From contig NZ_CP152276.1 of the NCBI RefSeq assembly GCF_038719015.1, positions 2,213,501-2,277,500 on the forward strand: a stretch of DNA of 64,000 bases, given 5' to 3'. Position numbers and translations under genes: made by a program. The notes beneath the pieces are model-generated. The model saw only the letters and a program-made list of their open reading frames with translations. It did not search any database and had not been told where the DNA came from. This document shows positions 52,621-61,562 of the stretch, piece by piece. This DNA comes from Nguyenibacter vanlangensis (GTDB lineage Bacteria; Pseudomonadota; Alphaproteobacteria; Acetobacterales; Acetobacteraceae). The first letter of the stretch is position 1. The number at the start of each line of letters is the position of its first letter.

Positions 52621-53394
52621 TCAATCCCGGTAATCGGGCTGTTCCCGATCCAGCTTGCGCCGCAGCGCCTGCCAGGCCAGTTCGCCCTTGTCCGCCTCCT
52701 CGGCGAATTGCCGTCGGGTGCGGGCGACCTTCTCCGGCGAGGGCACGTGCAGCGCCGCCCCGGTGGATTGCGCCGCCACCTGGATGCGGCAGGCCTGCTC
52801 GAGATAATAGGTACGATAGAACGTCTCGGCGATAGTGCGCCCGACCGTCAGCAGGCCGTGATTCTGCAGGATCATCGCGTTCCTGTCGCCCAGGTCGCGC
52901 ACCAGCCGCTCACGCTCGCTCAGATTGTCGTCGGCGGCGATCCCTTCATAGGAATGGAAGGCCACGTCGCCGGAAAATTCGATGCTGATCTGGTTCAGCG
53001 GCAGGATGCCCGCGTCCTGCGCCGCCACCACCATGCCCGCCAGCGTATGGGTGTGCATCACGCAGGCCGCGTCGGGGCGGCTGCGGTGGATGGCCGAATG
53101 GATCACGAATCCGGCCGGATTGACCGGATAGAGGGTGGGCTGCGCCGGCAGCCCGTCCGCATCGACCACCACCAGCGACGACGCGGTGATTTCCTCGAAC
53201 AGATAGCCGTACGGATTGACCAGGAACCGGTGCGCCGCCCCCGGCAGGCGGACCGACAGGTGGGTATAGACCAGGTCGGTCATGCCGAAGAGCGCCAGCA
53301 GGCGATAGGCCGCCGCCAGGTCGCGGCGCAGCGCGCCCTCGTCGGGCCGGGTCCCCTCGGCGGGTTGGGTCCCGGTATTTTGCAGATTCTCCAT
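52621..53394 (-). CDS. Class II aldolase/adducin-family protein
   Basis: 257 residues from the ATG at 53394. The family zinc site is visible as CVMHTHTLAG (two histidines, near 113) and LQNHGLLT (third histidine, near 167). MTDLVYTHLSVRLPG is also conserved. Members include fuculose-phosphate aldolase and unrelated decarboxylases; the substrate is not clear. Converges on the ArsR gene and is divergent from the amino-acid ABC importer with a 309-base gap. Confidence 0.85.
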   Translation of the reverse strand: MENLQNTGTQPAEGTRPDEGALRRDLAAAYRLLALFGMTDLVYTHLSVRLPGAAHRFLVNPYGYLFEEITASSLVVVDADGLPAQPTLYPVNPAGFVIHSAIHRSRPDAACVMHTHTLAGMVVAAQDAGILPLNQISIEFSGDVAFHSYEGIAADDNLSERERLVRDLGDRNAMILQNHGLLTVGRTIAETFYRTYYLEQACRIQVAAQSTGAALHVPSPEKVARTRRQFAEEADKGELAWQALRRKLDREQPDYRD

Positions 53395-53703
53395 TATGAC
53401 CCTCCGACAGGCGAAAACGACACGGACGAATAACCGGGATATTAGCGCACCCCACGCCCGGACGCACGGGCGCGACGCGCCGGAAGGTCCGGCGGTGTCG
53501 TTCCGGATTAAATATGAAACGATCAAAGTGAAGTTCAGCAATCACGGCGGAAGACGGAAAAATGTCGGTTTTTCAACCTCTTCTCCGTCCACCCGCCATA
53601 TTGCCCCAGCATGGCCCCGTCGCGTGGGACCGTGATAGGCTGGCGCCGGCGAGCACCGCCCCCGCCATGATGGCGCTTCAGACCCAGCAAGAAGGATGCA
53701 TGC
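53395..53703. promoter_or_regulatory. Divergent gap between aldolase and ABC importer genes
   Basis: 309 bases with a short AT-rich core around 53505-53575 (GATTAAATATGAAACGATC) that could hold the promoters in both directions. I see no clear inverted repeat, small gene or RNA in it. Confidence 0.35.
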
Positions 53704-55272
53704 GTGTCCGGCAGCCGATATGCCACCATTCTCCTGCCGCTCCTGTTCTGGGTGGTGGCCTGCCTGACCGTTCAGGGCGCCCGCGCCCAGGCCCCGGCGG
53801 GGGCCGAGGGCCGGCCCGGCTTCGTCCGCGACGGCCGGCTGGTCGTCTGCACCAACCCGACCCTGCCGCCCATGACCTTCATCGACGGCACGTCGGACAG
53901 CGACCTGGCGGGGGTGGACATCGACGTGGCGCGCTGGCTGGGCCGGTACTGGCATGTTCCGGTCAGCTTCGTGACGATGGATTTCATCGGGCTGTTCCCC
54001 AGCCTGGAGGCCGGGCGCTGCGGCATGGTGATCAGCGGCGTGCTGCGCCAGCCCGCGCGCGAGCTGCGCTTCGACGCCGTGCCGTACCAGCAGACCGGCC
54101 TGGTGGTGGTGGCGCGTGCCGGCACGCCGCGCGTCGGCGCGATGGAAGCGCTGTCCGGCAAGGTGCTGGCCGTGCAGTCGGGCACCAGCTATGCCGCGCG
54201 GATCGCGCAGGACAACGCCGCGCTGGCTGCCTCCCATCTGGCGCCGATCATCATCCAGCAATACCCGACCGAGGACCAGGTGGTGCAGCAGGTGCTGATC
54301 GGCCGGGCCTTCGCCTTCGTCAGCCAGGATGTCGAGCTGTATTTCCGCCAGAAGCAACTGCACGGCAAGGTCTCGGTGATCTTCCAGCCCAGCTATCCGG
54401 AATACCGCGATTTCGCGATCTATATCCGCAAAGATTCGCAGGACCGCACGGCCCTGGACGGCGCCGTTCGCGCACTGCACGACAGCGGGCAGTTCCAGCC
54501 CATCCTGCAGCGCTGGCAGATCACGCCCTCGGCCGCGGCCTCGGTCCAGGGCGGCGCGGCCGCCGGCGGCTTCAACTGGCGCACGTTCGGCGCGGCGCTG
54601 GTCTCGCCCGCCTATCTGCGTGGTGCCGCGATCACGCTGGCCATGGCGGTGCTGTCGCATTTCAGCGCGATCCTGCTGGCCATTCCGATGGCGCTGAAGC
54701 TGAACGGGCGCGACGGGCTGACCAAGACCGCCATCCGCTGCTATGTCGGGCTGTTCCGCGCGGCGCCGACCCTGCTGCAATTGCTGTTCGTCTGGAACGC
54801 GCTGCCGCAATTCTTCCCGATCTTTCGCGAGGGCTGGTTCACCCCGTTCCTGGCCGCCTGGATCTCGCTGTCGATCAACGAGGCCGCGTACCAGGTCGAA
54901 ATCAACCGCGCCGCGCTGCAGGCCATCGATCCGGGCCAGGCCCTGGCCGGCGACGCGCTGGGCATGTCGCGGCTGCAGGTCTATCGCCACGTCATCTTTC
55001 CGCAGGCGCTGCGCATCGCCCTGCCGCCGACGATCAACGAATTCATCAGCCTGATCAAGACGACGTCGCTCGCCTCGGTCATCTCGCTGCAGGAATTGCT
55101 GGCCACCACCCAGATCAACGTGGCGCGCAGCTTCGAATTCACCGAATATTACGCGGCGGCGCTGATCTATTACCTGCTGATCGTGTTCTTTTTCCTCTGG
55201 GTCCAGAAGCGCATCGAACGGCGCTTCGCCTGGGCCGACCGACTGAAGGCCAGCCAACATGCCGCAGCCTGA
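53704..55272 (+). CDS. Amino-acid ABC transporter: fused substrate-binding protein and permease
   Basis: 522 residues from a GTG at 53704 with AAGAAGGA upstream. Residues 1-28 are a signal sequence; 40-280 form a family 3 (PBPb-type) binding domain (RLVVCTNPTLPPMTFIDG, VDIDVARWLGRYW); 300-510 form a polar amino-acid permease with helices and the EAA-type loop ALGMSRLQVYRHVIFPQALR. Two proteins of the usual importer are thus one chain, with the binding domain tethered in the periplasm. Coupled to the ATPase gene by a 14-base overlap. Confidence 0.9.
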   Translation: MSGSRYATILLPLLFWVVACLTVQGARAQAPAGAEGRPGFVRDGRLVVCTNPTLPPMTFIDGTSDSDLAGVDIDVARWLGRYWHVPVSFVTMDFIGLFPSLEAGRCGMVISGVLRQPARELRFDAVPYQQTGLVVVARAGTPRVGAMEALSGKVLAVQSGTSYAARIAQDNAALAASHLAPIIIQQYPTEDQVVQQVLIGRAFAFVSQDVELYFRQKQLHGKVSVIFQPSYPEYRDFAIYIRKDSQDRTALDGAVRALHDSGQFQPILQRWQITPSAAASVQGGAAAGGFNWRTFGAALVSPAYLRGAAITLAMAVLSHFSAILLAIPMALKLNGRDGLTKTAIRCYVGLFRAAPTLLQLLFVWNALPQFFPIFREGWFTPFLAAWISLSINEAAYQVEINRAALQAIDPGQALAGDALGMSRLQVYRHVIFPQALRIALPPTINEFISLIKTTSLASVISLQELLATTQINVARSFEFTEYYAAALIYYLLIVFFFLWVQKRIERRFAWADRLKASQHAAA

Positions 55273-56026
55273 CACCTTCCGGCCCGAGGCCGGCATGCCG
55301 CTGATCAGCGTGCAGAATGTGCAGAAATCCTATGGCGCGTTCCGGGTGCTGCATAATGTGTCGCTGAGCGTGGCGCGGGGCGAGAAGATCGTGGTCCTCG
55401 GGCCGTCCGGCTCGGGGAAGTCCACGCTGATCCGCTGTTTCAACCGGATCGAGCCGCATGATGCCGGCACGATCGTGATCGACGGCGCCACGATCGACGC
55501 CGCGATCGAACTGACCCGGCTGCGCTGCATGGTCGGGCTGGTGTTCCAGAACTATAATCTGTTTCCGCACCTGACGGTGCTGGAAAACTGCACCCTGTCG
55601 CCGCGCGTGGTGAAGAAGCTGGGCCGCGCCGAGGCCGAAGCCCTGGCGATGAATTTCCTGCACAAGGTGAACATCGCGGACCAGGCAGGCAAATATCCGA
55701 TCCAGCTTTCCGGCGGCCAGCAGCAGCGCGCGGCCATCGCCCGCGCCCTGTGCATGCAGCCCTCGGTGATGCTGTTCGACGAGCCGACCGCCGCCCTGGA
55801 CCCCGAGGCGGTGTCGGGCATCGTCGACATCATCGACAGCCTGGCCGCCGACGGCATCACCACCATCGCCGTCACCCACGACATGGGCTTCGCCCGCCGC
55901 ATCGCCGACCGGATCCTGTTCATGGACCAGGGCCGCGTACTTGAGGACGCCCCGCCGGAAGCCTTCTTCACCACGCCCCAGACCGAGCGCGCCCGTGCGT
56001 TTCTGAGCCAGATGCTGCGCTATTGA
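55259..56026 (+). CDS. Amino-acid ABC transporter ATP-binding protein (GlnQ/HisP type)
   Basis: 255 residues. Walker A GPSGSGKST, Q-loop FQNYNLFPHLTV, signature QLSGGQQQRAAIA, Walker B VMLFDEPTAALDPE and switch histidine AVTHDMGFARRI are complete. The subfamily drives uptake of polar amino acids. Overlaps the fused binding protein/permease gene by 14 bases in another frame. GAAGG lies about 9 bases upstream of the ATG. Confidence 0.93.
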   Translation: MPQPDTFRPEAGMPLISVQNVQKSYGAFRVLHNVSLSVARGEKIVVLGPSGSGKSTLIRCFNRIEPHDAGTIVIDGATIDAAIELTRLRCMVGLVFQNYNLFPHLTVLENCTLSPRVVKKLGRAEAEALAMNFLHKVNIADQAGKYPIQLSGGQQQRAAIARALCMQPSVMLFDEPTAALDPEAVSGIVDIIDSLAADGITTIAVTHDMGFARRIADRILFMDQGRVLEDAPPEAFFTTPQTERARAFLSQMLRY

Positions 56027-56185
56027 TGGTGCGTGCGATGTGGGGGGATGGCGGTTGCATGGACTTCGGGTATCGCCTTCATGTCGGCTGTTCAATCGGT
56101 AGTCATGGCTTTCTCAAAAGACATAACCTGAATGTATCATGCCTGGCCGAACGAGGCCCAAAGCTGATAATTGCCTGCACATCAG

Positions 56186-56818
56186 TCATCGGCGGGCACC
56201 AAATGCGAGCCGAAAAGCCAAGCCTGAAAATACAGAAGCGAGGAAATAATTTGGAAATTTCGCAAACTTCGGCGCAAGCCGAAGGCCGTGCTTGACCCGC
56301 CCAAAAATCAGGATCACCAATCCATTCACGGTAAAACCAACTACATTGAGGATGGTCGCAAGGACCAACATTTGCAACATGATCGATCCATGACCCGGAG
56401 TAGTGAACTGCGGGAATAGGGCAAGGACGAACAATGCCATCTTAGGATTGAGGAGGTTGGTTGCCAGCCCCTGCAAGAATATACGGAGTTTTGCAACTCT
56501 CATCATGGCTTTCGTCGAAACGCCTGACAAGGCATCTGTCCGCAGTGTTTTAACCGCAAGGTAAATCAAATATGCACATCCGACCCAGCGAACGAACTCA
56601 TAGGCAGTCGGGACAGTCTTGAGAAGTTGCGCAAGGCCGAGTGCCGCAGCGATTGCGTGGCAGTATGTCCCGATTGCTATGCCGAAGTAAGTCAGAAACC
56701 CGGATACGCGACCTTGGCTCGCACTTCGTGACGCGATCAGGATCATATCCGGGCCCGGAGTCGCGGTCAGGATCAGCGCGGCGGAAGCGAATAGGATAAG
56801 CGTGGAAAAATCCGGCAT
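56186..56818 (-). CDS. LysE/RhtB-family exporter, second type
   Basis: 210 residues from the ATG at 56818, with AGGGGAA about 6 bases upstream. Six helices and the family signature ILTATPGPDMILIASRS (about 17-33) are present. Its GC content is visibly lower than its neighbours and rare A/T-ending codons are common, so it is probably a transferred gene. Not closely similar to the exporter at 37697. Exports amino acids or homoserine-lactone-like compounds; the substrate is unknown. Confidence 0.9.
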   Translation of the reverse strand: MPDFSTLILFASAALILTATPGPDMILIASRSASQGRVSGFLTYFGIAIGTYCHAIAAALGLAQLLKTVPTAYEFVRWVGCAYLIYLAVKTLRTDALSGVSTKAMMRVAKLRIFLQGLATNLLNPKMALFVLALFPQFTTPGHGSIMLQMLVLATILNVVGFTVNGLVILIFGRVKHGLRLAPKFAKFPNYFLASVFSGLAFRLAFGARR

Positions 56819-57021
56819 TGGGTTCCCCTGGAAATAGATGCCGGAATTCTGCCTTGCCATAGCCGAACGAAAACTTCAAGCAGCCGGCCAAAAGCCCTTC
56901 ATCGCCCTATGCATGATCGCTTTGTCCGCATGGCTGTTGCCAATGATGGCCACATGAATGGCCGCTTCTATGGTCATGCCGCCCGCCAACGGGCGTTCCG
57001 CTCACCCCGCACAGGCGACCG

Positions 57022-57528
57022 TCACCGCGATCCCGCTCGCCTGGCCCTCTCGTAGCGCGCCAGCAGCCGGCTGCGCTTCAGCGGTGACAATCGCTGGGTC
57101 CAGAAAAGTCCGTTCAACTGGTCGACCTCGTGCTGGTGGCAGGCCGCGCGGAGGCCGTCGGCTTCTTCGATCTGCCGGTTGCCTGCCAGGTCGTGATACC
57201 GCACGCGGATTCGTGCCGCGCGTTCGATGATTTCCACGACGCCCGGCATGGAGATGCTGCCTTCCTCATGCCGGATGGTCTCGTCCGACGACCAGACGAT
57301 CTCGGGATTGACATAGGTATGCGGGCCGGATCCGTCCGGCAGGTCCAGCACCACCACGCGCTGAAGCACGCCGATATGCGGCGCGGTTATTCCGATCCCG
57401 GGTGCGGCGCGCATTGTATCGCGCAGATCGTCCGCCAGCGCGCGCAGTGCGGCGTCGAACGACGTGACAGGCTGGGCCGTCTGGCGCAGGCGCTGGTCGG
57501 GGGCCATGACGAGCGGGCGCACGGTCAC
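57022..57528 (-). CDS. Peptide-deformylase-like protein with altered metal site
   Basis: 168 residues from a GTG at 57528. Length and fold motifs match peptide deformylase, but key residues differ: motif 1 is GIGITAPH (usual GVGLAAPQ), motif 2 EEGSISMPG has Ser where the metal-binding Cys normally stands, and motif 3 HQHEVDQLNG keeps the first His and the Glu but has Gln where the second metal-ligand His should be. Two of three metal ligands are therefore missing. The cell must have another, canonical def gene outside the window. The protein may be inactive as a deformylase or have a different role. Confidence 0.8.
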   Translation of the reverse strand: MTVRPLVMAPDQRLRQTAQPVTSFDAALRALADDLRDTMRAAPGIGITAPHIGVLQRVVVLDLPDGSGPHTYVNPEIVWSSDETIRHEEGSISMPGVVEIIERAARIRVRYHDLAGNRQIEEADGLRAACHQHEVDQLNGLFWTQRLSPLKRSRLLARYERARRAGSR

Positions 57529-57718
57529 CAGCCCGGCCCCTCATCCATGTCCGGACCCGCCATCGCGGCCGCATTGTCGCGGCGGGCGTGCTTGAGCCCT
57601 TCGGGCAGCGAGACGTTCATCGTGCTCATAATGGCACGATAGGGCCTGTTGGCAAAAGCGGCAGGAGTTTCTTCATCCCTGCGCCCCGCCGTTCAGCCGC
57701 CCCGTTCAGGCGCCCCGT

Positions 57719-59074
57719 TCAGCCGCCCAGGATGTAGAACAGCGCCGCCGCGATCGCGATGGTAATCGGCAGGGTGAACAGCCAGGCCAGGGCGATCTTG
57801 ACCAGCATGCCGCGATTGATGCCCGAGCCCGACCCCAGCATCGTGCCGGCGATGCCGGCGGTGATGATGTGGGTGGTGCTGACCGGCAGCCCGGTATAGC
57901 CCGCGGTGGCGATCAGGCCGGCGCCGACCAGTTCGGCCGATGCCCCCTGGGCGGGCGTCAGGTGGGTGTTGCCGATCTTCTCGCCCAGGGTGTGCACGAT
58001 GCGGCGATAGCCCACCATGGTGCCGATCCCCAGGCACAGCGCGCTGAGCAGGCGCACCCACCAGGGCGCGTATTCCACCGTCGGCCGCATCCTGGCGCTG
58101 ATGCCCTTGGCCGTGGCCCGCGCCTCGGCCGTGGCCTGCGGGTTGGCGGCCACCGCCTTCAACCCGGCCACGACCTCATACAAATCGGCGCGCAATTGCG
58201 ACGGCGCGACATGATCGGCATCGGTGCGCGCCAGCCGCGCGGCCGACGCCATGGCCTGGTCCCGCAGCCCGTCATGGTCGTATTTGTCCAGCAGCGGCGC
58301 CGCCGCGATGGCGTGCCGGGCGATGTGCCCGAGCTGCGGCAGCGCGCCCGGATTCAGCGCGAAGGTCGTGGGCAGCAGACCGATGATCGTCAGCATGATC
58401 AGGCCGATGCTCTTCTGCCCGTCATTGCTGCCATGCGAGAAGCTGACGCCCGTGCAGGTCAGGATCAGCAGCCCGCGCACCCAGCCCCGCGGCGGCGCGT
58501 CGCCCTGCGGCGGTTCGTACAGTGCCTTGTCGCGAACCAGGTGCTTCAGGATGAAATACAGCAGCCCCGCGCCGATCAGCCCGAGGAGCGGGGAAATCGC
58601 CAGTGCGCGCAGGATCTTCCAGATCTGCGACCAGTCGACGCTGTTGCCCAGCGCGCGCGTATGCAGCAGCGCATCGCCCACCGCGATGCCGATCAGCGCG
58701 CCGATCACGCAATGCGAGCTGGAATTGGGAATGCCGAACCACCAGGTGAACAGGTTCCAGAACAGGGCCGTGCCGAACAGCGCGATCAGCATCGGCACCG
58801 CCGGGTCGCCGTTGGGCGGCGACAGCACGTCGGCCGGCAGCAATTCCACCAGGCCATAGGCCACGGAAATGCCGCCCAGCACGACACCGACGAAATTCAT
58901 CAGCCCCGACCAGATCACCGCCGTGCGGGGCTTGAGCGAATTGGTGTAGATGACCGTCGCCACGGCATTGGCCGTGTCGTGGAATCCGTTGACGAATTCG
59001 AACACGCAGACCAGCAGGAAACAGACGATCAGCGCCAGAATGGAAAAAATCGAAAAGGGCTCAAAATGAAGCAT
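57719..59074 (-). CDS. pit: PiT-family inorganic phosphate transporter
   Basis: 451 residues with about ten helices. The two inverted PiT signatures are clear: VFEFVNGFHDTANAVATVIYT (N-terminal, around residues 25-45, with GFHDTANA) and FSHGSNDGQKSIGLIML (near 210), and a third GYTGLPVSTTHIITAG near 395. A cytoplasmic loop of about 110 residues splits the halves. The family carries phosphate with protons or cations; a sulfate or other anion role is unlikely. Downstream of the porin gene but separated by a terminator. Confidence 0.9.
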   Translation of the reverse strand: MLHFEPFSIFSILALIVCFLLVCVFEFVNGFHDTANAVATVIYTNSLKPRTAVIWSGLMNFVGVVLGGISVAYGLVELLPADVLSPPNGDPAVPMLIALFGTALFWNLFTWWFGIPNSSSHCVIGALIGIAVGDALLHTRALGNSVDWSQIWKILRALAISPLLGLIGAGLLYFILKHLVRDKALYEPPQGDAPPRGWVRGLLILTCTGVSFSHGSNDGQKSIGLIMLTIIGLLPTTFALNPGALPQLGHIARHAIAAAPLLDKYDHDGLRDQAMASAARLARTDADHVAPSQLRADLYEVVAGLKAVAANPQATAEARATAKGISARMRPTVEYAPWWVRLLSALCLGIGTMVGYRRIVHTLGEKIGNTHLTPAQGASAELVGAGLIATAGYTGLPVSTTHIITAGIAGTMLGSGSGINRGMLVKIALAWLFTLPITIAIAAALFYILGG

Positions 59075-59217
59075 GGCACCGCGACCAATTGAGATGACGT
59101 GACCTGACTATAGAAATATTGGGGATTTTTCACGAATGATCGGTCCGTTCATGAAATCTTCACGGATCTTGCGCCCGGCGGCGCATCGACGCATGCAATG
59201 GCACCGATGCGAATTCG

Positions 59218-59251
59218 AAAAAAAAGGCGCCCCCGGAACACCGGGGACGCC
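59218..59251 (-). terminator. Rho-independent terminator of the porin gene
   Basis: On the minus strand GGCGTCCCCGG-TGTT-CCGGGGGCGCC is a strong hairpin followed directly by eight T residues (A-run 59218-59225 on the plus strand). It lies 31 bases after the porin stop and separates it from the phosphate transporter gene. Confidence 0.93.
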
Positions 59252-59282
59252 GCGCCATGCCGGACGGCACGCAACCTGCGTC

Positions 59283-60974
59283 TTATTGGAAAGGCAGATA
59301 GCGCATCGAGAGGAACACCATATTGTCGTCGGTGTGCGGCACGCCGCCCGTGCCGCGGAAGCCCGCGACATTGGTGTAGGAATACTGAGCGCCGAACGAC
59401 AGGGTTCCGTAATCGCCCTGCAAATAGCGCCACCACATGCCGACCGTGCCCTGGATCACGCGCTGGATGTTCGCCGAGCACGCGGTTGAGCCCTCGGTGT
59501 CGCACCCGGTGGTCACGAAGTTCGGGTTGCCGTAGCCGTAGGCCTTGCTGCCGACATTGAAGTAGCGGCCGCTGAGGATGTCTTCCATGCCGCCATAGGC
59601 GTACAGGTCGACCGACTTCGCCGGATGGCCGATCAGGCCGGCCAGAACCTGGGCTTCCGGCAGGGCGACCGGCGTGCCGAAGCGGTTGGTGGTCGCGTCC
59701 GCCAGGTTGGTGGTGCCGTAACGGCCGATGCCGTTGCCGACCAGGCCCGACGCCTGGAAGTCGAGCTTGTGCTTGATCAGCGGGACCAGCATCGCGCCGC
59801 CGCCGCCGCCGGCCACCACGACATGGCTGTTGCCATGGCCCAGATAGCTGACGCGGTCATGCAGGAAGCGCATCATGCCCAGGGCTTCGAAATGGCCGAA
59901 GCTGGGATCGGCCGTGCCCTTGACGATGATGTCGGGCGCCACGTCATCCGAATAGGTCGTGCTGGGATTGTCGACCTGCCCGCCGGGATTGTTGATCGTG
60001 ACCGACGTCGCGCCCGGCGGGACATAGGTGGTGCCGCCCCAGACCGATTGCGGGTTTTCCAGGGCCAGGCCGATATGGTACTCGCCGTGGTTGAAGCCCT
60101 TGACGGCGCGGATGCCGGTATTGCGCGTCCAGGTGAAGCCCGGAATATATTGCGCGTCGATCACCAGCGGGATGTTCTCGTCACGCAGGCCCATGCCGTG
60201 CTTGAACATCGTCGCCATCGACCACATCTGGCCGCCCGCGACATACCAGTCATCCGGCTTGTCCTGCAGTTCGGCATACATCAGGCGCGACCGCAGCACA
60301 TAGGAGTTGGACTGGCGCGAGTTCGAGGACGAACCGGCGCCCTGGAAATCCAGCTCGGTATAGCCCGACACGTTCAGGCGGCTGTTCAGGTCGCCCTGCA
60401 CCAGCGCCGCGAAGCGGCTCTGCCGTTCGGATTGATGGTACTCGTTCATGTGGGCGTTCGGCGAATTCTTCCAGGGAATCGCGCCGAAGTTCGAGCTGAT
60501 GTCCGCCGTCTCGTTACGGGTACGGAAGATGCCCGCCATTTCGACGAAGCCGCCCAGGGTGATCGTCACGCCGCCGATCGCGAACTGCCCCTTATGGAAC
60601 GGCGCGGCGGCCGATTTGCGGCCCACCGGCATGCCGGTGATCTGGCCATAGGGCGTGCTGTAGACCGGGGTAGCCAGCGCCGACGGCGTAGCCAGGCCCT
60701 GCGCGCCGTTGGCATAGGCGCGGCGCATGGCGTACGGGTTGCTCTCGGCTTCCACACGGGCCTGCTGGGCGGCGGCGCGCGCTTCCTGCACCTCGCGGTC
60801 GCGGCGGGCCTGCTGGACCTTCAATTCCTTCAACTGAACCTGAAGCAGGCGGATCTGCTTCTCCATGGTCTCGATCGACGTCTCGGCATGCGCGGACTTG
60901 CCGGGAAGGCACTGCGTCCAGACCAGCGCGCTGGTCAGAAAGAGAATGCTCTTCTTGCGTGTAAAGACGGGCAC
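59283..60974 (-). CDS. Outer-membrane porin with N-terminal coiled coil
   Basis: 563 residues from a GTG at 60974 with GGGAAAA upstream. A signal peptide (about 1-30, ending SAHAE) is followed by a coiled coil (33-80, IETMEKQIRLLQVQLKELKV) and a beta-barrel of alternating polar/aromatic strands (VTITLGGFVEMAGIF, LDFQGAGSSSNS) ending in the strand NMVFLSMRYLPF-Q. The coiled-coil-plus-barrel layout is that of DcaP-like and some phosphate-type trimeric porins. It is placed between pit and pstS and has a Pho-box-like sequence upstream, which suggests a role in phosphate or phosphate-ester uptake. The last residue is Gln rather than Phe. Confidence 0.82.
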   Translation of the reverse strand: MPVFTRKKSILFLTSALVWTQCLPGKSAHAETSIETMEKQIRLLQVQLKELKVQQARRDREVQEARAAAQQARVEAESNPYAMRRAYANGAQGLATPSALATPVYSTPYGQITGMPVGRKSAAAPFHKGQFAIGGVTITLGGFVEMAGIFRTRNETADISSNFGAIPWKNSPNAHMNEYHQSERQSRFAALVQGDLNSRLNVSGYTELDFQGAGSSSNSRQSNSYVLRSRLMYAELQDKPDDWYVAGGQMWSMATMFKHGMGLRDENIPLVIDAQYIPGFTWTRNTGIRAVKGFNHGEYHIGLALENPQSVWGGTTYVPPGATSVTINNPGGQVDNPSTTYSDDVAPDIIVKGTADPSFGHFEALGMMRFLHDRVSYLGHGNSHVVVAGGGGGAMLVPLIKHKLDFQASGLVGNGIGRYGTTNLADATTNRFGTPVALPEAQVLAGLIGHPAKSVDLYAYGGMEDILSGRYFNVGSKAYGYGNPNFVTTGCDTEGSTACSANIQRVIQGTVGMWWRYLQGDYGTLSFGAQYSYTNVAGFRGTGGVPHTDDNMVFLSMRYLPFQ

Positions 60975-61562
60975 CGTTTTTTTCCCATAAGAGGTGAATG
61001 GCCCCAGGTAGAAAATTGCCTCGTGTTAATCCAAAGAAGGTTCTAGGACAGATATGTTAAATTTTTATGACAAAAGTATAAATTTGGCGTATCGATCGAT
61101 ATCGATCACGATATTATTATAATAACTCGTATAAATGTAAATTAACAACAGCATAAATTGTTTATGTCAGACTATGTCAGGAGATACAGATATTTTTATT
61201 CTTGTAATATTTGTTCATTTCGCGTTTTTCATGATATGAATACGTAAAATATTGACAAAAATACGTGTTGGCTGGCGAAAATGAACCACGGAGCCGCATG
61301 TGCCCCTCAATTTTGTGTCTTTCATGCTACAGTTCCGTTTCGATACCGCTGGTCCCGCAACGCCGCGTCAAAATCGGTCGCTTCCGCGAAAGACATGATT
61401 TTTCTGGGTTTTCGGTCATATCGACCATGCGATGATCGATTCCGCGATTTCGTCGCCATGCCGTATAGACATGAATATTCCTGAAGAATATTGGGCCGGA
61501 CGCAAAAAAAACGGGCGGGGACCAGGGCCCCCGCCCGCGTATCGTCAGTCCGGCCGTGCCGT
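60975..61562. promoter_or_regulatory. 588-base AT-rich intergenic region before the porin gene
   Basis: This is the most AT-rich stretch of the window (about 60985-61300). It contains the palindrome TTATTATAATAA (near 61112-61124), two ATGTCAG copies 10 bases apart (61164 and 61174) and a minus-strand pair TGTCAT/CTGTCC 22 bases apart (61046-61072), which could be Pho-box half-sites with a degenerate middle unit. The small plus-strand reading frame at 61281 is not convincing. The pstS terminator lies at its right end. Confidence 0.5.
61504..61537 (-). terminator. Rho-independent terminator of pstS
   Basis: On the minus strand CGGGCGGGG and CCCCGCCCG pair perfectly over 9 bases with an 8-base loop, followed by eight T residues (A-run 61504-61511 on the plus strand). 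It lies 25 bases after the pstS stop. Confidence 0.93.

Noticed and set aside
53542..55296. 584-codon minus-strand open frame
   Set aside because: Antisense to the fused ABC gene; composition of a shadow frame.
57689..57724. Three CGCC(CC)GTTCAG units at the end of the phosphate transporter gene
   Set aside because: Short imperfect run partly within coding sequence; probably slippage, with no spacer/repeat structure.
61281..61484. 67-codon plus-strand frame between porin and pstS
   Set aside because: No ribosome site, no recognisable motif, and it lies in a promoter/terminator region.
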